Part shown: one piece after another, positions 27,354 to 35,429 of the stretch | Position numbering within the stretch: position 1 is the stretch's first letter | Layout: every line of letters begins with the position of its first letter | Assembly (NCBI RefSeq): GCF_026847645.1 | Contig: NZ_JAPSMC010000006.1 | Location: 17,437 to 81,436 of the forward strand | DNA length: 64,000 nucleotides | Direction: 5' to 3' | Origin: Anoxybacillus sp. J5B_2022 | Lineage (GTDB): Bacteria > Bacillota > Bacilli > Bacillales > Anoxybacillaceae | The notes under the pieces: generated by a model | What the model was told of the DNA's origin: nothing | Databases searched by the model: none | The model's input: only the letters and a program-made list of their open reading frames with translations | Program-made: the position numbers and the translations under genes

Positions 27354-27375
27354 AATCCTACAAATGTAGGGATTA
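27354..27375. promoter_or_regulatory. Candidate operator palindrome in the divergent region
   Basis: AATCCTACAAATGTAGGGATT is nearly symmetric (one mismatch pair) and lies between the LuxR-type gene and the DUF6230 gene. LuxR-family dimers bind such symmetric sites, so it is a candidate operator; this is inference. Confidence 0.4.
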
Positions 27376-27408
27376 ACTTTTCTAGGTAGATAGCGTAAAA
27401 TTTTCAAC

Positions 27409-27454
27409 AAAATAAAGAAAACGTCCATTTTTCCGTAAGCGTTTTCTTTATTTT
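27409..27454. repeat. Perfect 15-bp inverted repeat in the DUF6230 leader
   Basis: The arms at 27409-27423 and 27440-27454 (left arm AAAATAAAGAAAACG) are exact reverse complements with a 16-base loop. The second arm ends in a T-rich stretch, so the structure could be an attenuator or terminator, or a protein-binding site, 15 bases before the ribosome site. Confidence 0.6.
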
Positions 27455-27481
27455 AAATGTTAAACAAAGGGGGAGAACGTT

Positions 27482-28063
27482 GTGTCAGAAACGGTGATTG
27501 TCGGAGGGTATACGGTTAAAAGGAGGTTATGGTTTGCACTGTTAGGCGGTTTTTTATTTTTAGGCATTCTTCTTTCGTTATTCGGGATGACAGGAATGGC
27601 CTATGCTGTTCCGCTGAGCGGGTTTGGGGAGTTTACCGTAAAATTTGATAAAATGGTCGGTACAGGCTTTAAGCTATACGGCGGAGCTGCAGATGGGGCA
27701 GAAACGAAAAACGTCCCTGTTACTGTTAACGAAATTAATCATGCGACCATTACTGGATTAGAAATCTCTAAAACAATTCCTGCGCTTGGAATTCGGGTCG
27801 TGATTTCTTCTGATAAACCGGTCGAAATTGACGGCTTAATTCAAAAAGCAACGCTCATTAACGGTAGCGCACAATTCGGCAATTTAACGATGTCGGAAAA
27901 TTATGTTGGTGACATTCAAGACCCTGTCCAAAAAATCGTTCGGGAATTTACACAAAGTGCAGATAGCATTGTCATCGAAAACGGCGATTTAAAAACGCTC
28001 TACCTTTTCCAAAAAACTGTTTCCCTTCCAGGAATGAAAGTATCGTTTGAAAAACTAAATTAA
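27482..28063 (+). CDS. DUF6230 family secreted/membrane-anchored protein
   Basis: A 193-residue protein from a GTG start with AAAGGGGGAG upstream. One long hydrophobic segment (about residues 17-40, LWFALLGGFLFLGILLSLFGMTG) is followed by an extracytoplasmic beta-rich domain with NHATITGLEISK, IRVVISSDKPVEIDGL and INGSAQFGNLTM. This matches the layout of DUF6230 proteins, known mainly from actinomycetes and some Bacillales, whose function is not established. The next gene is DUF6114, the regular partner. A signal anchor rather than cleaved signal is likely, though a cleavage after MAYAVPL is possible. Confidence 0.7.
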   Translation: MSETVIVGGYTVKRRLWFALLGGFLFLGILLSLFGMTGMAYAVPLSGFGEFTVKFDKMVGTGFKLYGGAADGAETKNVPVTVNEINHATITGLEISKTIPALGIRVVISSDKPVEIDGLIQKATLINGSAQFGNLTMSENYVGDIQDPVQKIVREFTQSADSIVIENGDLKTLYLFQKTVSLPGMKVSFEKLN

Positions 28064-28085
28064 ATTTTTGCGAGGATGATTAGAG

Positions 28086-28523
28086 ATGAGCATGTTTTTT
28101 TCCAAACGAGAAGCGTTTAAAGAATGGAAAGCAAGACGCCCTTTTTGGGGAGCGACATTAACGATTTTGTCTGGTTTGGTTATATTATGGATTCCTATCC
28201 AGCTTTATGAAGTAGCCATCGTCCCAGGGAGCATTTTGTTTTCAGGGTTCTTTTTAGGTGGGCTTGTGTTCCTTTTAGGGGTTATGTCTTATGCCATGCC
28301 AAAATTATCGACTGTATTCGGGATTATCACTATTTTCGCTGCCGTTTTGTCGATCATGGGAGCGCTCGGTGGCTTTTTAGTCGGAACAATTTTAGGCATT
28401 ATCGGCGGAGCGTTATGTATTGCGTGGAAACCCGAGTTAGCAGTGGTAGAAACAAGCCACCACGATCTGAACGACGACCATTCAGTAGAAAACGAGATTG
28501 CATCTGGAATTATGGAGTCTTAA
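28086..28523 (+). CDS. DUF6114 family membrane protein
   Basis: A 145-residue protein with the DUF6114 pattern: a polar start ending EWKARRPFWGATLTILSGLVILWIP, then three more hydrophobic segments (about 50-70, 75-90, 95-115) rich in Gly, and a short acidic tail (ETSHHDLNDDHSVENE). It follows the DUF6230 gene by 22 bases and shares its operon. The PFWGATL motif after a basic residue is typical. No reaction is known; the pair probably forms an envelope complex. A strong terminator follows. Confidence 0.7.
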   Translation: MSMFFSKREAFKEWKARRPFWGATLTILSGLVILWIPIQLYEVAIVPGSILFSGFFLGGLVFLLGVMSYAMPKLSTVFGIITIFAAVLSIMGALGGFLVGTILGIIGGALCIAWKPELAVVETSHHDLNDDHSVENEIASGIMES

Positions 28524-28579
28524 GCTGTGTATTCCCTTCTCGTTATGGAAAACGATTATTTTTATAGTCCATTCGCTAA

Positions 28580-28617
28580 GAGCCAACTCCCTTGAAAACA
28601 GGGGAGGCTCTTTTTTT
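28580..28617 (+). terminator. Terminator after the DUF6230-DUF6114 pair
   Basis: GAGCCAACTCCC pairs with GGGGAGGCTC, followed by seven T residues. Confidence 0.85.
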
Positions 28618-28660
28618 AAAAGGACAAGCCTATCTGATTATAGAAAAGGTGGTTGCATTG

Positions 28661-29395
28661 ATGAATAGGCGCTTTATCGTTATCATTTTTCTTATTTTTA
28701 CTAGTGGGGTTTTATTTGTTCGACAAGGGAGTGCTACTACTCCTACGGTTGTCGGTTTTGTTATCGAAGCAACTCGGTTAGAAGCGACGCTGAAATCTGT
28801 TTCGCTTGGGACAGGCGATACGGCGGAACAACAAGACGCCCCAATGCTTTCACTTTCGCTCGAACAGGCAGTGGTGGATGGGCTCACGATTCGTAAAATT
28901 GTTCGTACTCCATCGGGAAATATAACCGTCCGTATAGCTTCGTCCGACAGTGCTACCTTTCCACAACTAATGGTACAACTATCTAACGCGCAATTTAGTG
29001 AAGTATATCAACCAACGGACGGAAAGATTGGGTTTAAGCAATTAAAAATGCTCGCTCACCGTATCGTTTCGGATAACGTTAAACTACCACAATTGCTGAT
29101 CACCCTAGAAAGTGGAGGAGAGGCAGAAATGACACCGGCCAATGAGGAAGCGTTAGCACAAATGAAAAAAACTCTCGAAACGTTTATAAATAACCCGTCG
29201 CAAGTAAATGAGCCGAACCAAACAGAAAACCAGCCGTCTACTGATGGACAAACCGAACAACCAAGTGACCAAGCAGCGGATAACGCTTCGCAAACAAGTG
29301 AGCCGAACCAAACAGAAAACCAGCTGTCTACCGATGGACAACCTGAACAGCAAAATGACCAAGCAACAGACGAAAAAGCGGATGCGACAAATTAG
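28661..29395 (+). CDS. Secreted protein related to DUF6230, with repeated acidic C-terminal tail
   Basis: A 244-residue protein. An N-terminal signal segment (RRFIVIIFLIFTSGVLFVRQGSA) leads to a beta-rich domain whose order of motifs parallels the upstream DUF6230 protein: LEQAVVDGLTIRKIV, ITVRIASSD and VQLSNAQFSEVY against NHATITGLEISK, IRVVISSD and INGSAQF. This suggests distant common ancestry. The last 50 residues carry two copies of a unit like SEPNQTENQxSTDGQxEQ, low-complexity and hydrophilic. The ATG at 28661 has AAGGTGG 8 bases upstream. A terminator separates it from the previous pair. Function unknown. Confidence 0.65.
   Translation: MNRRFIVIIFLIFTSGVLFVRQGSATTPTVVGFVIEATRLEATLKSVSLGTGDTAEQQDAPMLSLSLEQAVVDGLTIRKIVRTPSGNITVRIASSDSATFPQLMVQLSNAQFSEVYQPTDGKIGFKQLKMLAHRIVSDNVKLPQLLITLESGGEAEMTPANEEALAQMKKTLETFINNPSQVNEPNQTENQPSTDGQTEQPSDQAADNASQTSEPNQTENQLSTDGQPEQQNDQATDEKADATN
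29200..29370 (+). repeat. In-gene direct repeat encoding a Gln/Asn/Thr-rich tail
   Basis: Two copies about 90 bases apart (from 29208 and 29298) share long identical runs such as AGTGAGCCGAACCAAACAG (with a one-base difference) and ACTGATGGACAA-like segments. They encode the duplicated SEPNQTENQ-STDGQ unit of the protein above. Confidence 0.75.
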
Positions 29396-29421
29396 GCGCT
29401 CCGCTTTTTCCAACGTCCCTT

Positions 29422-29913
29422 TTATTTCGACTGCATCATTTTTGTCCGGTAGTCGGTTTCGTAAAATTCGAGTTCTTCGCGCATTGCTTGGAAGCTGCTT
29501 TCTAGTGAGGAGAGAAGCGCTTTGAGCGATGGCGGCGGCGTTTGCCGGAATTTAATGGAGTTTCGCCCTGTGTAGGCAGATCGGCTGTCTTCGTACCAAG
29601 CATCGTTTTTCGGCGCAAAAAATTCGGCAATACACGAATGATAAATGCGGTAGAGCGCTTTTTCAGCAGCCGCTTTGCGGAACGGCTCGTCTTTTAAAAC
29701 GACGCGGCACGCTTCTAGCCCTTCTTCACAATAAACGACTAAGCGGCGCAAGTTGAGAAGTAGCTGCTCGTAGTACGCCTTATCCCCATCTTCTTGTTCC
29801 GCGAGCAGCCCCATAAGCGTCGTTTCGTTCAAATAGTCCGTAATCGCGCGAACGGTCTGCTGCAAAAATGCCTCGACTTGTTTCGTTTGATTCATGACGA
29901 TTGTATTTGCCAT
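29422..29913 (-). CDS. ypuI: YpuI family protein (DUF3907)
   Basis: A 163-residue cytosolic protein matching B. subtilis YpuI in size and place: the gene lies between scpB and the dacB group. Conserved-looking segments are VEAFLQQTVRAITDYLN, LRRLVVYCEEGLEACRVVL and SCIAEFFAPKNDAWYEDSRSAYTGRNSIKFR. The function of this family is not known. The ATG follows a GGGGGG-rich site. Confidence 0.8.
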   Translation of the reverse strand: MANTIVMNQTKQVEAFLQQTVRAITDYLNETTLMGLLAEQEDGDKAYYEQLLLNLRRLVVYCEEGLEACRVVLKDEPFRKAAAEKALYRIYHSCIAEFFAPKNDAWYEDSRSAYTGRNSIKFRQTPPPSLKALLSSLESSFQAMREELEFYETDYRTKMMQSK

Positions 29914-29930
29914 AAAAAGCCCCCCATAAT

Positions 29931-30350
29931 TTAGGATGGTTGCACGATAAATAAAAGTGGCGACGAAAGCACATATTCGCCCGTTGTTTCTAACGCGGCA
30001 AATATTTCTGGTAACTTCGCAAAATCAATATGCTCAAAATAGCGGCGAAATTCCTGTTCATCGCTGACATATACGCGTTTCCGATGGCGAAAGCTCGGAT
30101 TTTTCAACAAACAAACGAGCGCCACAATGTCTTTAAATGAAACATCGCGGCCATTGACCGTAAAAATTGGGTTTTGTGCATACGGAGTAAACGACGGGAA
30201 CAGTTCATCAAAATAGCGGACGTACAAGACGTGCAACGTCTTTTCCTCTCCGTCTTCGACAAACGTCACCTCCGAGCGATTAAAAAAATCTTCGGATGTG
30301 TTCGGTTGTGCTTTTTCGAGTTCGTATCCATAACAGCGGCGAATTCGCAT
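29931..30350 (-). CDS. Hypothetical protein, 139 residues
   Basis: Not recognised. An ATG with GGGAGG 7 bases upstream opens a soluble, mixed alpha/beta protein with aromatic-rich segments: LHVLYVRYFDELFPSFTPYAQNP, FKDIVALVCLLKNPSFRHRKRVYV and EFRRYFEHIDFAKLPEIFAALE. There is no signal or membrane segment. It sits 17 bases upstream of ypuI and is probably co-transcribed with it. It is not part of the B. subtilis scp-ypuI order as I know it, so it may be lineage-specific. Confidence 0.7.
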   Translation of the reverse strand: MRIRRCYGYELEKAQPNTSEDFFNRSEVTFVEDGEEKTLHVLYVRYFDELFPSFTPYAQNPIFTVNGRDVSFKDIVALVCLLKNPSFRHRKRVYVSDEQEFRRYFEHIDFAKLPEIFAALETTGEYVLSSPLLFIVQPS

Positions 30351-30400
30351 ACGTAAGCCTCCCTATATGCAAAAGAGAAAATTTGGTTACTTTTATCTTA

Positions 30401-30985
30401 TCATACTCCCGCGCTATTGTTTAATGTTTCTGCGAATTTTTCGAAGAATAAATCAGCTTCCTGTTCTTCTTGTTCTTCTTGCAACTCTGGAAGCGGCGGC
30501 AATTCGTCCAATGTTTTTAATCCGAAGTAGTCTAAAAACTCTTTTGTCGTTCCGTATAAAATCGGCCGCCCTGTCCCTTCCGCTCGTCCGACTTCTTTCA
30601 CGAGCGCTTTCGCCACTAGCGTCTGGAGTGGTTTATCGCTTTTGACTCCGCGAATTTCCTCAATTTCCGCTCGTGTAATCGGCTGGCGGTACGCGATAAT
30701 CGCAAGCGTTTCAAGCGCCGCCTGCGACAGCGACGAAGACCCTGGGGACTCGACGAGCTTTTTTAAATACGGGGCGTGCTCTTTTTTCGTCGTTAGCTGA
30801 AATACCCCTGCAAGCTCTACAAGCTGAATGCCGCGGCTCGGCGCTTGATACTCTTCTTTCAATGCGGACACAACATCAAGTGCCACTTCTTCTGACACAT
30901 CAAGCACCGCCGCGATTTGCTTTAGCGACAACCCTTCATCGCCAGCCGCAAATAATAACCCTTCGACAATCGCTTTATACTCCAT
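30401..30985 (-). CDS. scpB: Segregation and condensation protein B
   Basis: A 194-residue kleisin-associated winged-helix protein. The first winged helix starts [29 protein letters not shown] and the second contains [28 protein letters not shown], with [18 protein letters not shown] after it, all typical of ScpB. It binds ScpA and SMC in chromosome condensation. The start at 30985 follows AAGGAGGGGG and lies 11 bases inside scpA. Confidence 0.95.
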   Translation of the reverse strand: MEYKAIVEGLLFAAGDEGLSLKQIAAVLDVSEEVALDVVSALKEEYQAPSRGIQLVELAGVFQLTTKKEHAPYLKKLVESPGSSSLSQAALETLAIIAYRQPITRAEIEEIRGVKSDKPLQTLVAKALVKEVGRAEGTGRPILYGTTKEFLDYFGLKTLDELPPLPELQEEQEEQEADLFFEKFAETLNNSAGV

Positions 30986-31721
30986 GTTCCCCCTCCTTGC
31001 ATACAACAAAAATATCGGCGAAGTTTCGTTCTTGTTCAATCGTCACTAAATTTTTCTTCATTAATTCTAAAAGCGCTAAAAACGTAACAACAACGTATTC
31101 GCGGTCATAATACGGAAACAAGTCAAAAAAGTTTTTCCGCTTTTTCGTTTTTCGCAACTCCGTTAAAATTTCTTCCATTCGTCGTTCAATCGGAATTTCT
31201 TGCCGCGCGATTTTCGTATGGAGTGGTTTTTGCAGTTTTTTGCGGCGCAACAGTTTCGACAATGCCAACAACATATCGTATACGTTTACCTCTAACGGCC
31301 GCTTCTCGATGTCTTCCGCTGCATACATGCTTAAATCGCTCGGCGGCTTTGTAAACAGCAGCGCCCGCTCCTCCTCGCGCTTCTTCAGTTCTTGTGCTGC
31401 TTCTTTATATTTTTTATACTCAAGCAATCGATGCATCAATTGTTCGCGCGGGTCTTCTTCCTCTATTTCCCCGTCGAACAATTCTTCTTCGTGCTTTGGC
31501 AGCAACATTTTGCTTTTCATCGCTAAAAGTGTTGCCGCCATCACCAAATATTCGCTTGCGACATCTAGCTGCAACTCTTGCATCGCATGAATGTACGCCA
31601 TATATTGTTCCGTAATTTCCGCGACGGGAATATTATAAATATCAATTTCATATCGGTTGATTAAATGCAACAACAAATCAAGCGGACCTTCAAACGCTTC
31701 AATTTTCACTTTATATTGCAC
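30975..31721 (-). CDS. scpA: Segregation and condensation protein A
   Basis: A 248-residue kleisin. The N-terminus [19 protein letters not shown] is diagnostic and contacts the SMC neck. The [21 protein letters not shown] helix and the acidic middle follow, then a C-terminal winged helix ([20 protein letters not shown]) for the SMC head. GTG start with AAGGTGGG upstream. The operon runs scpA, scpB. Confidence 0.95.
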   Translation of the reverse strand: MQYKVKIEAFEGPLDLLLHLINRYEIDIYNIPVAEITEQYMAYIHAMQELQLDVASEYLVMAATLLAMKSKMLLPKHEEELFDGEIEEEDPREQLMHRLLEYKKYKEAAQELKKREEERALLFTKPPSDLSMYAAEDIEKRPLEVNVYDMLLALSKLLRRKKLQKPLHTKIARQEIPIERRMEEILTELRKTKKRKNFFDLFPYYDREYVVVTFLALLELMKKNLVTIEQERNFADIFVVCKEGEHGV

Positions 31722-31790
31722 ACATATCCCACCTTCTCGACACTATCACTAGTATAAGTGACATTTCCGCGTTGTCCAAGCAAATTTTTC

Positions 31791-32053
31791 ACGTGGTTAC
31801 ACGAGCGTTGATTATCCATCATTTTACTAAAAACACAGAATCATATGACTGAACACAAGCTTTTCTGCCTCTTCCCTCGAACAAGAACGCCGGCGGGCAA
31901 ATGTCATTTGCCCGCAAAGCGTTCGTTGTTCGAGGAGGGCATGCTAATACTCCCAGTCGGCAAGCGAACCGCTTGTCGACTACGGCAGAAAAGCTAGGAA
32001 TAGAGTGATGTCAACTGGTTTTTAATGGTTAATCAACACACCTGACGTGGTTA
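31791..32053. mobile_element. 245-bp palindromic transposon-like element with 9-bp target duplication
   Basis: Element 31800-32044 is bounded by the direct repeat ACGTGGTTA (31791-31799 and 32045-32053). Its ends are inverted repeats: CACGAGCGTTGATTATCCAT on the left and, read on the other strand, CAGGTGTGTTGATTAACCAT on the right; AGCTTTTCTGCC recurs further in on both arms. The centre (31875-31945) is a long hairpin with CCCTCGAACAA and TTGTTCGAGG arms enclosing CGGGCAAATG / CATTTGCCCG. No coding capacity is seen. It fits a MITE from an unidentified insertion-sequence family. It lies in the scpA-ypuF intergenic region, 23 bases from the ypuF ribosome site. Confidence 0.75.
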
Positions 32054-32086
32054 TGCTACAATCAATGTAGAAGGAAGGTGAATACG

Positions 32087-32593
32087 TTGTATCCATCCGC
32101 GTATCTCGAATATTTATATCATTTTCATGCCGACCGCGACTACTTTGAATGCCATGAGCTATTAGAAGAGCATTGGAAACAAGACGGAAAAAAGCATGTG
32201 TGGGCGTTGCTTATCCAAATTGCCGTCGCGCTTTATCATCATCGGCGCGGTAACATTTCTGGGGCAAAACGAATGATGCAAAAAGCAAGCACGTTGCTTG
32301 AACAAGAAAAAGACGCGGTCCGGCGGCTCGGGCTGGACGAGGAAAAACTTGCGGGGCTTTTAAAGCAGTATATCAAGCAAATCAATGAAGGAAAGCCGTA
32401 CGAAAGCATTGCATTGCCGATCAACGACGAAACGCTCTTACAAACATGCCTTGCCCTCTGCAAGCAAAAAGGAGGCGTCTGGGGGCAAAAAAGCGATATG
32501 GCGAACGAATTTTTGCTGCATAAACATATGTTGCGCGACCGTTCAGACGTCATCGCCGCTAGGGCGGCGAAAAAGAAAAGGCTGCCGAGCTAG
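32087..32593 (+). CDS. ypuF: DUF309 family protein YpuF
   Basis: A 168-residue helical protein. YPSAYLEYLYHFHADRDYFECHELLEEHWKQ is the DUF309 signature (HExxE-like acidic/histidine cluster), followed by LLIQIAVALYHHRRGNISGAKRMMQKA. Function is not established. The TTG at 32087 has GGAAGG 8 bases upstream; the GTG at 32078 overlaps that site. B. subtilis has ypuF in the same neighbourhood, next to ribT and scpA. Confidence 0.82.
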   Translation: MYPSAYLEYLYHFHADRDYFECHELLEEHWKQDGKKHVWALLIQIAVALYHHRRGNISGAKRMMQKASTLLEQEKDAVRRLGLDEEKLAGLLKQYIKQINEGKPYESIALPINDETLLQTCLALCKQKGGVWGQKSDMANEFLLHKHMLRDRSDVIAARAAKKKRLPS

Positions 32594-32601
32594 GCAGCCT
32601 T

Positions 32602-32604
<3 letters not shown>
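32576..32604. terminator. Bidirectional terminator between ypuF and ribT
   Basis: AAAAGGCTGCC pairs with GGCAGCCTTTT. The ypuF stop codon lies inside the hairpin; ribT converges on it from the other strand. Confidence 0.85.
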
Positions 32605-33045
<441 letters not shown>

Positions 33046-33049
33046 CTAC

Positions 33050-33514
33050 TTATGCGAAAGAACGAAGAAGATTTGCCATTTCGATAGCGCCAACCGCTGC
33101 TTCCCACCCTTTGTTTCCTGCTTTTGTGCCAGCACGCTCAATCGCCTGCTCGATGGTGTCGGTCGTCAACACCCCGAAAATGACCGGCGTTCCTGTCGAA
33201 AGCGCCGCATGGGAAACGCCTTTTGCCACTTCGTTGCACACGTAGTCGTAATGGCTCGTTGCACCACGAATGACCGTACCGAGCGCAATGACCGCATCGT
33301 ATTGTTTCGACTCTGCCATTTTTTTGGCGACAAGCGGAATTTCAAACGCCCCTGGCACCCATGCGACCGTCACATCGTTTTCTTCTACACCGTGTCGTTT
33401 CAACCCGTCTAATGCTCCCGATAACAGCTTGCTTGTAATAAATTCATTAAATCGCGAGACGACGATTCCGACCTTTAATCCAGTACCAACTAAATTCCCT
33501 TCCATCACTCTCAT
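33050..33514 (-). CDS. ribH: 6,7-dimethyl-8-ribityllumazine synthase
   Basis: A 154-residue lumazine synthase. It has [19 protein letters not shown], the [16 protein letters not shown] segment, and [19 protein letters not shown] with the catalytic His; [17 protein letters not shown] follows. It condenses the pyrimidine from RibD with the butanone phosphate from RibBA; products assemble in capsid-like particles with RibE. Strong GGAGGAAG site before the ATG. Confidence 0.96.
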   Translation of the reverse strand: MRVMEGNLVGTGLKVGIVVSRFNEFITSKLLSGALDGLKRHGVEENDVTVAWVPGAFEIPLVAKKMAESKQYDAVIALGTVIRGATSHYDYVCNEVAKGVSHAALSTGTPVIFGVLTTDTIEQAIERAGTKAGNKGWEAAVGAIEMANLLRSFA

Positions 33515-33533
33515 GTTTCTTCCTCCTGCACTA

Positions 33534-34727
33534 TTAAAAATGTAACATATGCCCTAATTTTTCGTATTTCGTTTTTAAATATTTTTCATTTTCTTTTTTC
33601 GCTGGCATTTGCAGCGGAACGCGCTCAACGACCTCTAAATCATACCCTTTTAAGCCGGCGATTTTGCGCGGGTTGTTCGTCAATAGGCGCATTTTCGTCA
33701 CGCCTAAATCTTTTAAAATTTGCGCCCCAATCCCGTAGTCGCGCAAGTCGGCTGGAAAGCCAAGCTTTTCGTTCGCCTCGACCGTATCGTAGCCTTGTTC
33801 TTGCAATTTATACGCGCGCAATTTGTTCAATAAGCCAATGCCGCGACCTTCTTGGCGCATGTAAAGCAAAATGCCGCGACCTTCTTCTTCAATTTGCCGC
33901 AATGCCGCATGAAGCTGCGGACCGCAATCGCAACGGTACGAACCGAACACATCCCCTGTTAAGCACTCCGAATGAACGCGAACGAGAATCGGCTCATCCG
34001 GAATAACTTCACCTTTGACGAGCGCGACATGCTCTTTTCCGTCGACGGAATTCGTATAGCCAATCGCTTTAAATTCGCCAAACTCTGTCGGCAGCGTAAT
34101 TTCGACTTCGCGTTTGACGAGTTTTTCTTTTCGGTTTCGGTATTGAATTAAATCTTTAATCGTAATCATTTTTAGCCCAAATTCGTCCGCGATTTTTCGC
34201 AAGTCGGGCACGCGCGCCATCGTCCCGTCTTCTTTAATAATTTCACAAATGACGCCCGCTGGCTTTGCTCCGCATAGCCGCGCTAAGTCCACTGCTGCTT
34301 CCGTATGCCCAGCGCGGCGCAACACCCCGCCTTTTTTCGCCACAAGCGGAAAGACGTGGCCAGGGCGTTTAAAATCGCTCGCTTTCGCATTCGGGTTCAA
34401 TAGCTCTTGAATCGTTCGCGACCGCTCATGGGCGCTAATCCCCGTCGTCGTCGATTTATGGTCGATACTGACGGTAAACGCCGTACCGTGCGGGTCGGTG
34501 TTATGGTTGACCATCGGCGCTAAATCGAGCTTGTCCGCCAACTCTTCTGTAATCGGCACACACACAAGCCCGCGCCCGTACTTAATCATAAAATTAATAA
34601 CTTCTGGCGTGGCTTTTTCCGCAAGCGCGACAAAATCGCCTTCGTTTTCCCGATCTTCATCGTCGCAAACGATCACGACATTTCCTTGCATTAACTCATA
34701 AATGGCTTCTTCGATTGTATGAAACAT
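33534..34727 (-). CDS. ribBA: Bifunctional 3,4-dihydroxy-2-butanone-4-phosphate synthase / GTP cyclohydrolase II
   Basis: A 397-residue fusion. The N-terminal DHBP synthase part (1-200) has [16 protein letters not shown] and [31 protein letters not shown]. The C-terminal cyclohydrolase II part (205-397) has [24 protein letters not shown] with the zinc cysteines and [18 protein letters not shown]. It supplies both starting branches of riboflavin synthesis. The ATG at 34727 follows GGAGGGG; the earlier frame is not used. Confidence 0.96.
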   Translation of the reverse strand: MFHTIEEAIYELMQGNVVIVCDDEDRENEGDFVALAEKATPEVINFMIKYGRGLVCVPITEELADKLDLAPMVNHNTDPHGTAFTVSIDHKSTTTGISAHERSRTIQELLNPNAKASDFKRPGHVFPLVAKKGGVLRRAGHTEAAVDLARLCGAKPAGVICEIIKEDGTMARVPDLRKIADEFGLKMITIKDLIQYRNRKEKLVKREVEITLPTEFGEFKAIGYTNSVDGKEHVALVKGEVIPDEPILVRVHSECLTGDVFGSYRCDCGPQLHAALRQIEEEGRGILLYMRQEGRGIGLLNKLRAYKLQEQGYDTVEANEKLGFPADLRDYGIGAQILKDLGVTKMRLLTNNPRKIAGLKGYDLEVVERVPLQMPAKKENEKYLKTKYEKLGHMLHF

Positions 34728-34772
34728 AAAATCCCCTCCATCACGAACTTGCGCAAGGATTATCACTGTTCC

Positions 34773-35423
34773 TCACTTATAGCCGTGCTTTTCTAGAAAT
34801 TCAAGCGTAATTGCCGGAGACGTTTTCTCTTCTTCTTTTTGACGTAAAAACTGCTCGACATATTTGCCGATCACGTCGCATTCAATGTTAACAATATCCC
34901 CCACTTGTTTGTCGCCTAAAATCGTTTCCGCGCGCGTATGCGGAATAAGCGAAATCGTGAACGTGTCATCGGTAAGCCCAAAAATCGTCAAACTTGTTCC
35001 GTCAACGGCGACAGAACCTTTTAAAATCATGTATTTTCTAAGCGATTTTGGCACTTTAATTTCATAATAAACAGCGTTTGCGACCGGCTCTTTGCGAATA
35101 ATTTCGCCGACGCCATCGACGTGACCGGATACAAAATGCCCACCGAAGCGGCCGTTTGCCGCCATCGCCCGCTCTAAATTTACTTTCGCACCGCGCGCTA
35201 ATGTACGAAGCGATGTTGCCCTTACCGTTTCCGGCATTACATCGACCGTAAACGTACGGGAAGTAAACGATGTTACCGTTAAGCATACCCCATTGACAGC
35301 AATGCTATCGCCTAGTTTGACATCGGTTAAAATTTTGTTCGCGCCAATCGTAAAAACAATCGCTTCGCCCGCTTGTTTCATTTGCTCAACCGTCCCGACT
35401 TCTTCGATAATGCCTGTAAACAT
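34773..35423 (-). CDS. ribE: Riboflavin synthase, alpha subunit
   Basis: A 216-residue protein of two repeated lumazine-binding barrels: MFTGIIEEVG with GVCLTVTSF at residues 1-97, and GHFVSGHVDGVGEI with GTSLTIFGL at 98-200. It dismutates two 6,7-dimethyl-8-ribityllumazines to riboflavin. It lies between ribD and ribBA in the classic Bacillus order. Confidence 0.96.
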   Translation of the reverse strand: MFTGIIEEVGTVEQMKQAGEAIVFTIGANKILTDVKLGDSIAVNGVCLTVTSFTSRTFTVDVMPETVRATSLRTLARGAKVNLERAMAANGRFGGHFVSGHVDGVGEIIRKEPVANAVYYEIKVPKSLRKYMILKGSVAVDGTSLTIFGLTDDTFTISLIPHTRAETILGDKQVGDIVNIECDVIGKYVEQFLRQKEEEKTSPAITLEFLEKHGYK

Positions 35424-35429
35424 CTTTTT

